DNA of 64,000 nt, from positions 1 through 64,000 of the forward strand of contig CAMAWH010000003.1 of assembly GCA_945861635.1 (NCBI GenBank), read 5' to 3'. Source of the stretch: Klebsiella pneumoniae. GTDB lineage: Bacteria > Myxococcota_A > UBA796 > SXON01. Positions 17,302 to 26,073 of the stretch are shown here, piece by piece. The notes beneath the pieces were generated by a model. It was not told the origin of the DNA. It saw only the letters and a list, made by a program, of their open reading frames with translations, and made no database searches. Positions within the stretch are counted from its first letter, which is position 1, and every line of letters begins with the position of its first letter. The position numbers and the translations under genes are program-made.

Positions 17302-17352
17302 CAGGCCTCCGAAGGCGCGGCGTCTAACGCGGGGGGTTTGGTTGGGCGCGTA

Positions 17353-20097
17353 TCAAAACGCGCTCCCGATGGTGAAATCGAAGACCGACGCGCGTTCGTC
17401 CGCCTTGGGGTCGAGCGGAAAACCCCATTCAAAGCGAAGCGGGCCAATCGGGCTGAACCAACGCACGCCGAAGCCGACCGACGTACGCAAATCGGTAAGA
17501 TCGATGTGACCGTTTCCGTGCTCATCCCCAAAGGTGTTGCCGGCATCGAAGAACGTAACGAGTGAGATCCCCGCGCTCTTCACGATGGGCGACTCCAGCT
17601 CGAAGTTGTTGATCAGGGTTTCCGTTCCGCCGATGACGAGGCGATCGTCAGCATTGCTCGGATCATCGCTGCCCACGAACTGCGAGCGAGGAACGGAATA
17701 ATCCCGGTAGCCCATCGCCCGGATGGAGGGGCCGAGGGCGAGCGGCTCGAACCCGCGCAACGAAGTAATGCCCCCGGCGCGGTACCGATGGATGTACGGA
17801 ACAACCGTGCCGTCCGTCGACTGGATGCGGCCAAGCGAAAGGTTGTACTTGAAGATCAGGAATTCCTTTTTCTCCAACGGCTGGTAAAAGCGGAAGTTCG
17901 CCTTGGTCTCCCAGTAGTTGAAGTCTCCGCCGAACAGCGACACGATTTCCTTCTCGTTGACGCGAAATCCGCCGGCAAGGGCGGTATCGAGGCGGAATTT
18001 GAACCCCCTGGTCGCGTTGATGCGGTTGTTCCGCTTGTCGACCTCGAAGGACAAACCGACGGAAGACGTCAGGCCGTTCCGATAAAGTTCGCCGCCGAAA
18101 AGACGCTCTTTGTACTCATCGATCGAGGTGAGTCCCACGTCCTCCAGCGTGTAGTTCGACGCAACCCGAATGTCGTCGCGACTGTCGACGTACCGCCCGA
18201 TCTCCAGGACGCCGCCGCGCTGGTACTCGTCCTCCAGATAGCTACGCTGGTTGTAGAAACCGCTGATTCGGGCGGTCCATCGCGAGTCGAGGAAGTACGG
18301 GTCGTAGAAATCGACCGAACCCTGCTTTGTCGGCTTGGAAATGTTTCCGGCAATCGAAACGAGCCAACCCATGCCCAGAAAGTTTGCTTTCTGGATGTTG
18401 GCGGTCAGCAGAAAGCTATCCACCGACGAAAACCCGGCGCCAACCGTAAAACTGCCGGTCGGCCGCTCCGTCACGTCCACGTTCATGTCCAGTTCGTCGT
18501 CGGCATCTCCCTTGGGCGTGGAGATGTTTACCTCTTCGAAGAAGCCGAGACGCATCAAGCGCTCCCGCGCCTCACGGAGACGGGAGCCCTTGTAGATATC
18601 GCCTTCGTTCTGCGGAATTTCACGACGCACGACCTTGTCCATCGTCGGGTCGTTTCCGGTGATGTTGATCCGGCCGATGCGCATCTTTTCACCACGTTGA
18701 ACGTCAAACGTGATGTCTACGAGCCTCGTATCGGGATTTGGCTGCGGGAGCGGAACGATATTCGCGAATGCATACCCCTCGTCGCCGTAGAGGTCACTGA
18801 CGCGCTGCGTAGCCGCCTGCATCGTGGTCAGCTTGAACGTGTCTCCGGGCTTCATCGGAAGGTTGTTACTGGCAAAGTCGAAGATACCTTTTCGAATCCT
18901 GGGCGTCCATGCTTCGTCGATCGTCACGCCGGCCTTCACATCACGCGCGAGCGCCTCCTGCACATCTCGAAGCGTGGCGCCCTCCAGCAGCGCTTGCGAC
19001 GCCGCGGCCGTCAGCCCCTCTGCCGGAACAAAGTCCCCACGGACATCCATTTTTCCGATCTTGTACTGCGGACCCTCCGTAACGTGGACGCTGATGTAGA
19101 TATACCGTTTGTCCGGCGAGAGAAAGACGCTGGGATGGTCCACCTGAGCATCAACATAGCCCTCTTCCAACAGTACGGACCTTACGACGTATGTGTCGTT
19201 ATCGAGGTTTTCCTCGATGTAGGTTCCCGACGAGGTGAGCCACGGCACGATGCCCGCCTCTTTCGTCTGCATGAACTTCTTGATCTTGGCGTCGTCAACG
19301 TGCTCGTTACCGGTGATGTCGATGCTTTGGACCAGCACCTTTCGGTTTTCGACGATCCTGAAGGTCAAGTCTACGAGGTCGTCACCCACCGGCTTGATGA
19401 CCGGCGCGACCTCCGCCAGGTAAAATCCTTTTTCCAGATACTTGTCGCGAATGGCCTTCACGTTCTGGGCGATCCGGGCATCACTGGGGACCGTGAAGTT
19501 CTCAATATCAATGACCTCTTTCAGGTCGTCTTCCTTGATCTTCTTTTCGCCCTCGATGGACCAGCTCCGAATCGCCGGCTTCTCCTTCACGCTGACGAGC
19601 AAGAGCTGACCGCTTCCTTCGGCGACGAGGCGAAAAACAACGTCCGCCACGAACCCGGTGCGCCAGATGGCGCGAAGGTCACGTTGGAGCTTCCAGTCCG
19701 CCAGTTCCTCACCCGGCCGGAGGGAGATGGCGTCCAGAATGGCAGCCTCTTCCACACGTTGGAGGCCAACAACCTCGATCCGCGTCACGGTGCCGGAAGC
19801 AGCGATGGGAGCGGATGTCGCAGCGGCTGCCGCCGACGGGACACCGGGTGCGGGCGCCATCGGAACGCCCGCGGGAGGCGCGACCGGAACGCCCGCTGGC
19901 GGCCCCACCGGAACACCAGCGGCGGGCGCCTCCGGAGATCCCACGGGCGGAGCCTCGGGAGATCCAGCGGGCGGGGCGTCCGGAGTCCCCACGGGCGGCG
20001 CGGCAGGCACGCCAGCGGGGGGATCCGACGGCACGCCGGCCGAGGGTTCCCCCGCCCACGCCGATGCGGACCAGCAGGCGACGAGGAGGGCGATCAC
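17353..20097 (-). CDS. bamA: outer membrane protein assembly factor BamA
   Basis: BamA (914 aa) inserts beta-barrel proteins into the outer membrane. After a signal peptide (ALLVACWSASAWA) there is an unusual Pro/Gly/Ala/Val-rich repeat tract (residues about 16-89), then POTRA domains (the first from VTRIEVVGLQRVEEAAIL, the last around EKMRIGRINITGND). The Omp85 barrel carries YRAGGITSLRGFEPLALGP, the VRGF-type lock motif, and ends with a strand closing DFTIGSAF. The last codons overlap the lolD start by four bases. The N-terminal tract is extra compared with most BamA proteins. Confidence 0.95.
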   Translation of the reverse strand: MIALLVACWSASAWAGEPSAGVPSDPPAGVPAAPPVGTPDAPPAGSPEAPPVGSPEAPAAGVPVGPPAGVPVAPPAGVPMAPAPGVPSAAAAATSAPIAASGTVTRIEVVGLQRVEEAAILDAISLRPGEELADWKLQRDLRAIWRTGFVADVVFRLVAEGSGQLLLVSVKEKPAIRSWSIEGEKKIKEDDLKEVIDIENFTVPSDARIAQNVKAIRDKYLEKGFYLAEVAPVIKPVGDDLVDLTFRIVENRKVLVQSIDITGNEHVDDAKIKKFMQTKEAGIVPWLTSSGTYIEENLDNDTYVVRSVLLEEGYVDAQVDHPSVFLSPDKRYIYISVHVTEGPQYKIGKMDVRGDFVPAEGLTAAASQALLEGATLRDVQEALARDVKAGVTIDEAWTPRIRKGIFDFASNNLPMKPGDTFKLTTMQAATQRVSDLYGDEGYAFANIVPLPQPNPDTRLVDITFDVQRGEKMRIGRINITGNDPTMDKVVRREIPQNEGDIYKGSRLREARERLMRLGFFEEVNISTPKGDADDELDMNVDVTERPTGSFTVGAGFSSVDSFLLTANIQKANFLGMGWLVSIAGNISKPTKQGSVDFYDPYFLDSRWTARISGFYNQRSYLEDEYQRGGVLEIGRYVDSRDDIRVASNYTLEDVGLTSIDEYKERLFGGELYRNGLTSSVGLSFEVDKRNNRINATRGFKFRLDTALAGGFRVNEKEIVSLFGGDFNYWETKANFRFYQPLEKKEFLIFKYNLSLGRIQSTDGTVVPYIHRYRAGGITSLRGFEPLALGPSIRAMGYRDYSVPRSQFVGSDDPSNADDRLVIGGTETLINNFELESPIVKSAGISLVTFFDAGNTFGDEHGNGHIDLTDLRTSVGFGVRWFSPIGPLRFEWGFPLDPKADERASVFDFTIGSAF
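19831..20052 (-). repeat. Pro/Gly/Ala repeat tract in BamA N-terminus
   Basis: The tract encodes about 74 residues made of near-tandem units such as GVPxAPPAG, GTPDAPPAG and GSPEAPPVG. Codon-level similarity between adjacent units (GCGGGCGTTCC-like blocks) suggests slippage or unequal crossover. It lies between the signal peptide and POTRA1 and would be an extended periplasmic linker. Confidence 0.8.
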
Positions 20098-20774
20098 GCT
20101 GCCTCCGCGAATCGGCCGTCAATAAGGCGTAGCTGGCGGGGAAAGCGCGACGCCAACTCGGTGGAGTGCGTGACGACAATCAACGTAGCGCCGTGACGAC
20201 GGTTCAGGTCCAATAGCAGAGCCATCACCTCTCCCGCCGTCGTGGGATCCAGGTTCCCCGTGGGTTCATCCGCAAGCACGATACCGGGATCGAGCATGAG
20301 CGCACGTGCGATAGCGACGCGCTGCTGCTCTCCTCCGCTCAATTCTCCTGGTTTGTGGGTCATCCGATGGGAAAGTCCCACGGCCTCCAGACGGGTCCTG
20401 GCGCGCGCGCGCGCAACGACAGGCTGCATTCCGCTGATGATGGCGGGCATCGCGGCGTTGTCGAGCGCCGAATGATCAGGAAGCAAGTGGTGGAATTGGA
20501 AGATGAAGCCGACCTGCCGGTTGCGGAAGCCGTCCAACTCCGCCTGCGCCCGCCGGTGCAACGGCACGCCGTCCACCTTCACCTCTCCCGAACTCGGCGG
20601 TTCAAGCGCGCCAAGAATATGGAGAAATGTGCTTTTTCCTGAACCGCTTTGACCTACAAGCGCGACGCATTCCCCCGCCGAAAGGTCCAGATCGGCGCCG
20701 CGAAGCACGTCAATCCGCTGCCCTCCTTTCATGAAGTGGCGCGTCAACCCGCGAACTTCCACAGCCACGCCCAT
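20094..20774 (-). CDS. lolD: lipoprotein-releasing ABC ATPase LolD
   Basis: LolD powers the release of outer-membrane lipoproteins from the inner membrane. The 226 aa ATPase has Walker A GQSGSGKST, the Q-loop, the signature LSGGEQQRVAIARAL, Walker B IVLADEPTGNLD and the H-loop VVTHS. The ATG at 20774 shares one base with the lolC stop (TGATG). Upstream in-frame codons lie inside lolC and are excluded. The bamA start follows with a 4-base overlap. Confidence 0.93.
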   Translation of the reverse strand: MGVAVEVRGLTRHFMKGGQRIDVLRGADLDLSAGECVALVGQSGSGKSTFLHILGALEPPSSGEVKVDGVPLHRRAQAELDGFRNRQVGFIFQFHHLLPDHSALDNAAMPAIISGMQPVVARARARTRLEAVGLSHRMTHKPGELSGGEQQRVAIARALMLDPGIVLADEPTGNLDPTTAGEVMALLLDLNRRHGATLIVVTHSTELASRFPRQLRLIDGRFAEAA

Positions 20775-22078
20775 CACTCGTACCGCAGCCCTTCGACAGG
20801 ATCCATATTCGCTGCGCGGCTGGCCGGATAAATCGTTGCCAGAAGGCAAATCGCCATCGCCGAACATGCAACCGTCACGACCATCGCGGGTTCCACGACG
20901 ACCGGCAGCGAGTCGAGGTAGTACACGTTCGTATCCAGCGGGAACTTGTAGCGGTCAAGGATGGCGCAGCCCGCTAACCCGAGCGCCGTCCCGATGCTTG
21001 TGCCGACCACGCCCACGAGCAAGCCTTCGATGACGAAGATGCGCCGGATCGACCGCGGAGAGGCGCCCATCGCCTTCAGGATCGAGATTTCCCTTGCGCG
21101 CGTGATGACCAACACGATCAGGTTGGTCACGATGCCGAGCGCCGCTACGGACACAATCTGTGCCAGAATCAGCCCCATCACGTATTTCTCTAACTTCAGC
21201 GCTGAGAACAGCGCCGAATTCATCGTGAGCCAGTCTTTCGTGAAGTACGGGTAGGGAAGGACGTCCGTGATGGACGTGCCGATGGCCCCCACATCGTAAA
21301 GTCGGTCCACCTGAACACGAGCTTCAATGCCCGTTACGGCGCCATCGAGCTGGAGAAACTCCTGCGCGTCGGGAATCGTGACGTAGCTCCATTTGGTGTC
21401 GTATTCGTACATGCCCGTGTAGAAAATCCCGGTGACCCTGAACGTGCGGGTGGTCGGAACCGGGACACCCATCGGGCCGAATCCGCCACCAATAGGATTG
21501 ATGAGCCAAACCCGATCTCCCGGGTAAGCGCGCAGCGATTCCGCCAGCCCTTCACCAAGAAGAATTCCGGGGAGAGCCTCGGTATCACCAATGTCCTGCG
21601 TCGCGAGCGGCGGGGGCGCGTGCAACGAGGCGAGGATTTGTTTTTTCTCCTCCAGTGAGGATGGCTGCCCATTTCCACCGACCTTGATGTCCTTGGCGAC
21701 ATCCGTAACGGAGGGTGTGAGCACGGGGTCGATGCCCTTCACGACGGCACCACTGACCCCGAACGCCGACTTGAGCATCACTTCTGTGTACACGAACGGT
21801 GCGGCCGCCTCGATTCCCGGGATGGCTTTCAACTTTTCCAATGCGTCCGCCGGTTCGTCAATCGGTCCGCCGTAGGCGAGCACCACGAGGTGCGCGTTCG
21901 ACCCAAGGATCTTGTCGCGCAGGTCTCCTTCGAACCCTTCCATGACGGAAAGCACCATGACCAAAACCGCCACACCCACCGTGACGCCAACGACCGACAA
22001 CGTCGCGATCAGGGAAATACCTGCATCCTGCCTCCGAGAACGGAGGTGGGACGCCGCGATCAGCCATTCGAAGTGCAT
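20774..22078 (-). CDS. lolC: lipoprotein-releasing permease LolC/LolE
   Basis: This is a 434 aa MacB/FtsX-type permease. An N-terminal membrane helix (ISLIATLSVVGVTVGVAVLV) is followed by a large periplasmic domain (about 60-300) and three C-terminal helices (LILAQIVSVAALGIVTNLIV; IEGLLVGVVGTSIGTALG; AMVVTVACSAMAICLLATI). The N-terminal segment FEWLIAASHLRSRRQ is typical of LolC/E. Only one permease gene is present with lolD, so it probably works as a homodimer (LolF-like). The ATG at 22078 overlaps the lysS stop by one base. Confidence 0.92.
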   Translation of the reverse strand: MHFEWLIAASHLRSRRQDAGISLIATLSVVGVTVGVAVLVMVLSVMEGFEGDLRDKILGSNAHLVVLAYGGPIDEPADALEKLKAIPGIEAAAPFVYTEVMLKSAFGVSGAVVKGIDPVLTPSVTDVAKDIKVGGNGQPSSLEEKKQILASLHAPPPLATQDIGDTEALPGILLGEGLAESLRAYPGDRVWLINPIGGGFGPMGVPVPTTRTFRVTGIFYTGMYEYDTKWSYVTIPDAQEFLQLDGAVTGIEARVQVDRLYDVGAIGTSITDVLPYPYFTKDWLTMNSALFSALKLEKYVMGLILAQIVSVAALGIVTNLIVLVITRAREISILKAMGASPRSIRRIFVIEGLLVGVVGTSIGTALGLAGCAILDRYKFPLDTNVYYLDSLPVVVEPAMVVTVACSAMAICLLATIYPASRAANMDPVEGLRYE

Positions 22079-23550
22079 CAGGCCCGAGGCCGGAGCGTTG
22101 GGAACAGGATGACGTCGCGAATGCTGTGGCAATTGGTCAGGAGCATGACAAGTCGATCGATGCCAATCCCCTCACCTGCTGTCGGCGGCATGCCGTAGGT
22201 CAGGGCGGTGATGTAGTCATCGTCGAAGTGCATCGCCTCGTGATCCCCGGCGTTCTTGGCGTGGACCTGGGCTTCAAACCGCGCCGCCTGATCGACCGGA
22301 TCGTTGAGTTCGTTGAAACCGTTCGCAATTTCACGGCCCGCGATGAACAACTCGAAGCGGTCCGCGATCGTAGGATCGTCGTCATTCCGCCGTGCGAGCG
22401 GGGAGATTTCGACGGGGAAGTGGGTGACGAAGGTTGGCTGGTCGAGCGTTTTTTCAACGTCGATATCGAACACGTGCTCCCACAGCCGGCCTATCGATGT
22501 GGGGAGCCCCGCGAGATCGGCCGCCGGGTGCTTCCGAATAAACGCAGATTTTACCTGTTCGTAGTTGTGCGCCGCGGCAACGTCGATGCCAAGCGCCTCC
22601 GCGACGAGATCGTCGTACCGGCGTTGCGCGAACGGTAGCGCGAAGGAAATGGCCTTTCCATCGAACGGCACGGTTTCATCGCCAACGATTTCACGTGCGA
22701 GCGCGTTGAACAAACGCTCGGTCAGTCCGATGAGTTCGCGCCACGTGGCATAGGCTTGGTAGAACTCAAGCATCGTGAATTCGGGGTTGTGGGTCGCGTC
22801 GATGCCTTCGTTTCGGAAGTTGCGATTGATTTCGAACACGCGCTCCAAGCCGCCCACGATGAGCCGCTTCAGGTAGAGTTCCGGCGCGACACGAAGGAAA
22901 AGCGCCATATCCAGAGCGTTGTGGTGCGTCACGAACGGACGCGCCGTGGCGCCGCCGGGGATGGCGTGCATCATGGGCGTTTCGACTTCAAGGAAGCCTT
23001 CCCCTTCGAACCAGTTGCGAATGGAGCGAACAATGCGCGAACGGCGCTGAAATACCTCTCTCGTCTCGTCGTTGACGAACAGGTCCACGTACCGTTGACG
23101 CTGGCGGATCTCCGGATCATGAATTCCGTGGAATTTGTCGGGCAGCGAATTCATGCACTTCGAGAGAAGGACGATCTCCTTCGCCTTCAACGTCAACTCT
23201 CCCGTGCGGGTGCGCATCAGCGTTCCGCGAACGCCGACGATGTCTCCCAAATCCAGCTTTTTCCAGAGGGCAAAAGCAGCTTCTCCAACGTCGTCCTTCT
23301 TCACATAAATCTGGAGTCGACCCGTCTTGTCGAGCACGCGCCCGAAACCCGCCTTCCCCATTTCGTTTTTGAACATGAGGCGGCCAGCAAATGCGTGACC
23401 TCCGCAGGCGTCGAGGTCGGCCGTTCCCTCGGCGAGCGCCGTGACCCCCGCGGCGGAGATCGTCGGCGAAAAACCCGACGGGTAGGTCCGAATGCCGTCG
23501 GCCTCCATCTGGGCGACCTTGGCGAGGCGATCGGGGTCGAAGGCGTACAT
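22078..23550 (-). CDS. lysS: lysyl-tRNA synthetase, class II
   Basis: The 490 aa class IIb enzyme charges tRNA-Lys. The anticodon-binding OB fold contains HAFAGRLMFKNEMGKAGFG. Catalytic motif 2 is FEINRNFRNEGIDATHNPEF and motif 3 is GEGIGIDRLVMLLTN. The length is normal. It is the first gene of a lysS-lolC-lolD-bamA-skp-lpxD run linked by 1-4 base overlaps or short gaps. Confidence 0.95.
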   Translation of the reverse strand: MYAFDPDRLAKVAQMEADGIRTYPSGFSPTISAAGVTALAEGTADLDACGGHAFAGRLMFKNEMGKAGFGRVLDKTGRLQIYVKKDDVGEAAFALWKKLDLGDIVGVRGTLMRTRTGELTLKAKEIVLLSKCMNSLPDKFHGIHDPEIRQRQRYVDLFVNDETREVFQRRSRIVRSIRNWFEGEGFLEVETPMMHAIPGGATARPFVTHHNALDMALFLRVAPELYLKRLIVGGLERVFEINRNFRNEGIDATHNPEFTMLEFYQAYATWRELIGLTERLFNALAREIVGDETVPFDGKAISFALPFAQRRYDDLVAEALGIDVAAAHNYEQVKSAFIRKHPAADLAGLPTSIGRLWEHVFDIDVEKTLDQPTFVTHFPVEISPLARRNDDDPTIADRFELFIAGREIANGFNELNDPVDQAARFEAQVHAKNAGDHEAMHFDDDYITALTYGMPPTAGEGIGIDRLVMLLTNCHSIRDVILFPTLRPRA

Positions 23551-23618
23551 GGCGGCCGCTGGCTAACGCGCGTCGGCTCCGGCGGCGCGTAAGAACGTGT
23601 CCCGAACCCCCGCGCGCC

Positions 23619-24365
23619 TCAGCTTCCGAAGTCCTGCGTCCAGTAATATCCCCAGCTTCCGCCCTCGAAAAAGCCCGCACCGGCGAGCTTCGCCGCGGGG
23701 TTCATGATGTTGGCGCAGTGGCCGTCCGACGCCATCCAACCGGCGACGGCCTCCACTGGCGTCGAGTACCCCGCAGCGATGTTCTCCCCAACGCCGGCGC
23801 CCGTAAAGCCGGCGTTTTCCATACGCTCCCACGGATCGTCCCCCAGGTCGCCGCGAGGACTCTCGTGCTCAAAACTGTCCGTGTCGGCCATCCATAGCGA
23901 ATGGTACCGCGCCGCACACTGAATGTTGGCGTTTGCGGTCAACGTGCCGGTTGCCTTGAAGCTGCCCTCCGAATGGCAGTTCGCGCCCCGGGCACGCTCC
24001 TTGTTCACGAGTTTCAGCACGTCCGCCTCATAGGCCGTCCAGGCGGTCGGCCAATCGTCGATGTCTCTGTGGCAGTCTTCTGAGGCGTCCGGCGCTTCGG
24101 TGTCAGCGTCGCTGTCCGAGTCGCCGTCCGAATCGCCGTCCGAATCGGTATCGGAATCCCCATCTGCGTCACCGTCCGCGTCACCATCGGCATCCGAATC
24201 GGCGTCCGCGTCGGCGTCACTATCCGAATCTGCATCGGTATCCGCATCACCATCGGATTCACCGAGATCGGGGCGTTCACTGACGGGAATGGGATGGCGC
24301 CCCTCATTCGACAGGTTCGTGCAGCCCGCGGCCGCCGTCAACACTACCCAGTACCAGCCCTGCAT
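23619..24365 (-). CDS. CAP/SCP-domain lipoprotein with Asp-rich linker
   Basis: The 248 aa lipoprotein has a signal peptide with lipobox AAAGC (Cys 15). Residues about 38-88 form a (Asp-X)25 tract in which X is Ala, Gly, Ser or Thr. Then comes a CAP (SCP/PR-1) domain with [50 protein letters not shown] and GHCANIMNP. The CAP His and Glu residues (FEH, GEN, GHC) are present. Such domains are extracellular, and the linker would hold it off the outer membrane. The start is the ATG at 24365, chosen so that the signal peptide is N-terminal. Confidence 0.85.
   Translation of the reverse strand: MQGWYWVVLTAAAGCTNLSNEGRHPIPVSERPDLGESDGDADTDADSDSDADADADSDADGDADGDADGDSDTDSDGDSDGDSDSDADTEAPDASEDCHRDIDDWPTAWTAYEADVLKLVNKERARGANCHSEGSFKATGTLTANANIQCAARYHSLWMADTDSFEHESPRGDLGDDPWERMENAGFTGAGVGENIAAGYSTPVEAVAGWMASDGHCANIMNPAAKLAGAGFFEGGSWGYYWTQDFGS
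24102..24254 (-). repeat. (Asp-X)n coding repeat
   Basis: The repeat is 153 bases of alternating Asp codons (GAT/GAC) and Ala/Gly/Ser/Thr codons in the CAP lipoprotein. The Asp codons and spacers vary, so the repeat is degenerate at DNA level. It may bind calcium and acts as a stalk. Confidence 0.8.
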
Positions 24366-24443
24366 CGCGCGCCACCTTACCCGCGAGCCGCCCACGATGC
24401 CCGAAAAACTGCGCGCGAACCGAAAACGCGCGGCGGACGGCGA

Positions 24444-25578
24444 CTACACGTCTACCGACGCATTGCCATCTCTCAGGGTGCCGTTTGCCCGCCCCGCAAG
24501 CCATGCTTCCATGAACGGCAGGATCCGCCCGTCGAGGAAGGCGTCCGTGTCTCCCGTCTCCATGCCGGTTCGTACGTCCTTCACCATGCGGTAGGGATGA
24601 ATCACGTAGTTTCGAATCTGACTCCCCCACTCAATCTTCTTTTTGGTGGCGTGGTCGGCGTCAAGGACCTCCTGCCGCCGTTCCAACTCTTGCTGGTAGA
24701 GCTTGGCGCGCAGCATCTTCATGGCCGTGGCCTTGTTCTTGTGCTGGCTGCGCTCGTTCTGGCACTTGACGGCGATTCCCGAAGGCAAGTGCGTGATCCG
24801 AACCGCCGAATCCGTCATATTGACGTGCTGCCCGCCGGCGCCGCCGGAGCGCATCGTCTGGATTTCCAGATCCTTCTCGTTGATGTCGATCTCAATGGTG
24901 TCGTCGACGTCCGGGTAAACGTGCACCGACGCAAACGCCGTTTGGCGCCGCTGATTCGCGTCGAACGGAGAAATGCGCACGAGGCGGTGCACCCCCACCT
25001 CACCCTTGAGGTAGCCGTAGGCATACTCGCCCTCGATTTCGATCGAACAGCTCTTGATTCCCGCTTCGATATTTGGGGATTCATCCACGACGGTACACTT
25101 GAAGCCCATCCGGTCGCACCAGCGCAAATACATGCGCTTCAGCATGTCGGCCCAATCCGCCGCGTCGGTACCGCCCGCACCGGCGTTGATCTCCAGGACC
25201 GCGCCCACGTCATCTCCCTCGTCACCCAACATCCGTTGGACCTCCAGTTTTCGGACGAGTGTGTCGAGCGTTTCGAGCAGCGTTTCCGCCTCGGCGAGAG
25301 ACGCGGCATCCCCCAATTCTTCCGCCAGCGAAAGGAGTGTTTCAGCATCTTCCAACTGGCGGACGGAGCCATTGAACAGGTTGACCGTCTTTTCGAGAGT
25401 GGATTTCTCTCGAAGCACGCTCCGAGCGCGCGCGGCATCCGTCCAGAACTCCGGAAATCCCGCTTGACGCTCCAGATCCGCTATTCGTTCCGACCGAGGA
25501 ACGATGTCAAAGGTGCCCCCGGAGCGCGTCCACCCGCACCCGAAGATCCTGCGCCAGCTCAACCGATTCGCTTGCCAT
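24444..25578 (-). CDS. prfB: peptide chain release factor 2, with programmed +1 frameshift
   Basis: RF2 ends translation at UGA and UAA. The body carries the stop-recognition SPF motif (ISPFDANQRRQTAF) and the catalytic GGQ loop (RSGGAGGQHVNMTDSAVR). The true start is the ATG at 25578: 23 codons (beginning MASESVELAQDLR) run to CTT TGA C, where the in-frame UGA at 25509-25507 stops the zero frame. A +1 slip at CTT continues into DIVPRSERIADLERQ, the rest of RF2. The usual SD-like G-run (CGGGGGC) sits three bases before CTT. Without the shift, the main frame has no good start. Total about 377 aa. Confidence 0.95.
25506..25521 (-). promoter_or_regulatory. prfB programmed +1 frameshift site
   Basis: Read on the minus strand the element is CGGGGGCACCTTTGAC: an SD-like G-run, a 3-base spacer, the slippery codon CTT and UGA followed by C. 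This is the conserved autoregulatory signal: low RF2 gives slow UGA decoding, which favours slippage and more RF2. Confidence 0.95.
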
Positions 25579-25587
25579 GCTCCCGCC

Positions 25588-26055
25588 CTATCGTTGTGCC
25601 GGGGGCACGTCCACGTCGGCCCGGACACGGGCGATCAGGCTGGCTGCGCCGACACCCAACGTCGCGAGCAACGCGACCTCCCGCGCTCGCATGAGCGAGG
25701 TGTCACCCTCCTCCGTGTGGTCATGCCCGAGCAGGTGGCACAGACCGTGCACCAGCAGAATCCGCAACTCCGTGGCAAGGTCGTGGCCCTGCTCGGCGGC
25801 CTGTTCCCCCGCGCGGTCCACCGAAATCAGCACGTCACCGAGCAGGACGGGGTCGTTCTGCCCAAACGACAGCACGTCGGTCGCGGCGTCCACGTTCCGC
25901 CAGACGAGGTTCTGTCTCTGAATAAACGCGTCGTCACACAGGCTTAGCGAAAGCTCGGCTTTCTGCCGGCCAAGCGTTTTCAGTAGACGACGCGCATCCC
26001 GGGCGAGAGCGGCGACCGGATGGCTCGTGTCGATGCGGGAGGCGAACACAGGCAT
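25588..26055 (-). CDS. ybeY: endoribonuclease YbeY
   Basis: YbeY is a zinc-dependent endoribonuclease for 16S rRNA 3' maturation and ribosome quality control. The 155 aa protein has NVDAATDVLSFGQ and the metal motif HGLCHLLGHDH (H-x3-H-x5-H), with the Arg region upstream. It follows pgpH by 18 bases and phoH further up, the conserved phoH-pgpH-ybeY order, and precedes prfB by nine bases. Confidence 0.93.
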   Translation of the reverse strand: MPVFASRIDTSHPVAALARDARRLLKTLGRQKAELSLSLCDDAFIQRQNLVWRNVDAATDVLSFGQNDPVLLGDVLISVDRAGEQAAEQGHDLATELRILLVHGLCHLLGHDHTEEGDTSLMRAREVALLATLGVGAASLIARVRADVDVPPAQR

Positions 26056-26073
26056 GGTCAGCGCGCCGGCGAT

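Noticed and set aside
17788-20196. 802 aa open frame opposite bamA
   Set aside because: It is antisense to a clear BamA gene; the composition reflects GC-rich codon periodicity and has no recognisable domain.
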